Positions 6,060-6,135 of a stretch of 6,135 nucleotides of DNA are shown piece by piece. The DNA comes from Oscillospiraceae bacterium (GTDB lineage: Bacteria > Bacillota > Clostridia > Oscillospirales > Ruminococcaceae), in the NCBI GenBank assembly GCA_016303235.1, contig JAEDMB010000114.1:1-6135 (forward strand), written 5' to 3'. Within the stretch, counting starts at the first letter, position 1. Every line of letters starts with the position of its first letter. The position numbers were made by a program, and so were the translations under genes. The notes beneath the pieces are model-generated. The model made no database searches and was not told where the DNA came from. It was given only the letters and a program-made list of their open reading frames with translations.

Positions 6060-6135
6060 ATTATAAATGACTCCCTGACGGTCTGACACACTTCGGAATA
6101 AAATCCTTTATTTCTCAGAATATCACGGCATTTCA
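6053..6135 (-). CDS. possible C-terminal end of an upstream gene (cut by window edge)
   Basis: On the minus strand one frame stays open from the right edge to a TGA at 6053-6055, giving 26 residues that start KCRDILRNKGFYSEVCQTVR. Composition looks like ordinary protein rather than random AT-rich translation, and the other two frames are closed within the same stretch (before the GTG in the lipoprotein frame). If real, the gene overlaps the lipoprotein start by 7 bases, and the AGGGAG site of the lipoprotein lies inside it, a layout typical of operons. Only the tail is visible, so no family can be given. An open stretch this short could occur by chance. Confidence 0.45.
   Translation of the reverse strand, partial: KCRDILRNKGFYSEVCQTVRESFIIC

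Noticed and set aside
6060..6065. TATAAT just before the lipoprotein ATG (minus strand)
   Set aside because: Used as a -10 box it would start transcription inside the gene, after the ATG, so it cannot serve this start codon.
6060..6089. GTG start adding ten residues to the lipoprotein
   Set aside because: It would put polar residues before the signal peptide and has no clear ribosome site. The AGGGAG at 6071-6076 fits the ATG at 6057-6059.

Overview
This window looks like ordinary chromosome from a low-GC Gram-positive Clostridia, most like Ruminococcus or other Oscillospiraceae. The reasons are AT-rich intergenic DNA, strong AGGAGG-type ribosome binding sites, a Sua5-type threonylcarbamoyl-AMP synthase with its C-terminal domain, a DUF951 protein, an M18 aminopeptidase with a HYYGGIKKYQW signature, and an S1-domain protein of a clostridial type. 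The genus is an inference from protein style and was not tested by search.

Region 1 (1-3726, minus strand) is one tightly packed housekeeping operon. From a strong promoter at 3698-3726 it reads DUF951 protein, prfA (release factor RF1), sua5 (tRNA t6A synthesis), coaE (last step of coenzyme A synthesis) and an M18 aminopeptidase that runs off the left edge. Gaps are 48, 5, -4 and 16 bases, so the genes are probably co-transcribed and partly coupled in translation. Two of them act directly on translation fidelity (stop-codon reading; t6A37 of ANN-reading tRNAs). The others are core metabolism or peptide turnover.

Region 2 (3727-5213, plus strand) holds two genes pointing away from the operon. 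The first is a 118-residue protein of unknown function, followed by a GC-rich hairpin. The second is a 307-residue protein with three S1-like RNA-binding domains. It ends in a hairpin with U-tracts on both sides that also fits as the terminator of the converging gene on its right.

Region 3 (5214-6135, minus strand) holds a lipoprotein gene of unknown function. At the right edge is the end of a possible upstream reading frame that overlaps the lipoprotein start by 7 bases.

No stretch longer than 300 bases lacks a gene. I see no tRNA, rRNA, CRISPR array, insertion sequence, riboswitch or sign of recent transfer. I did not find a convincing undescribed system. The best leads are the 118-residue protein, with its repeated E-x-E-x-A pattern, and the orphan lipoprotein with its possible overlapping upstream gene.
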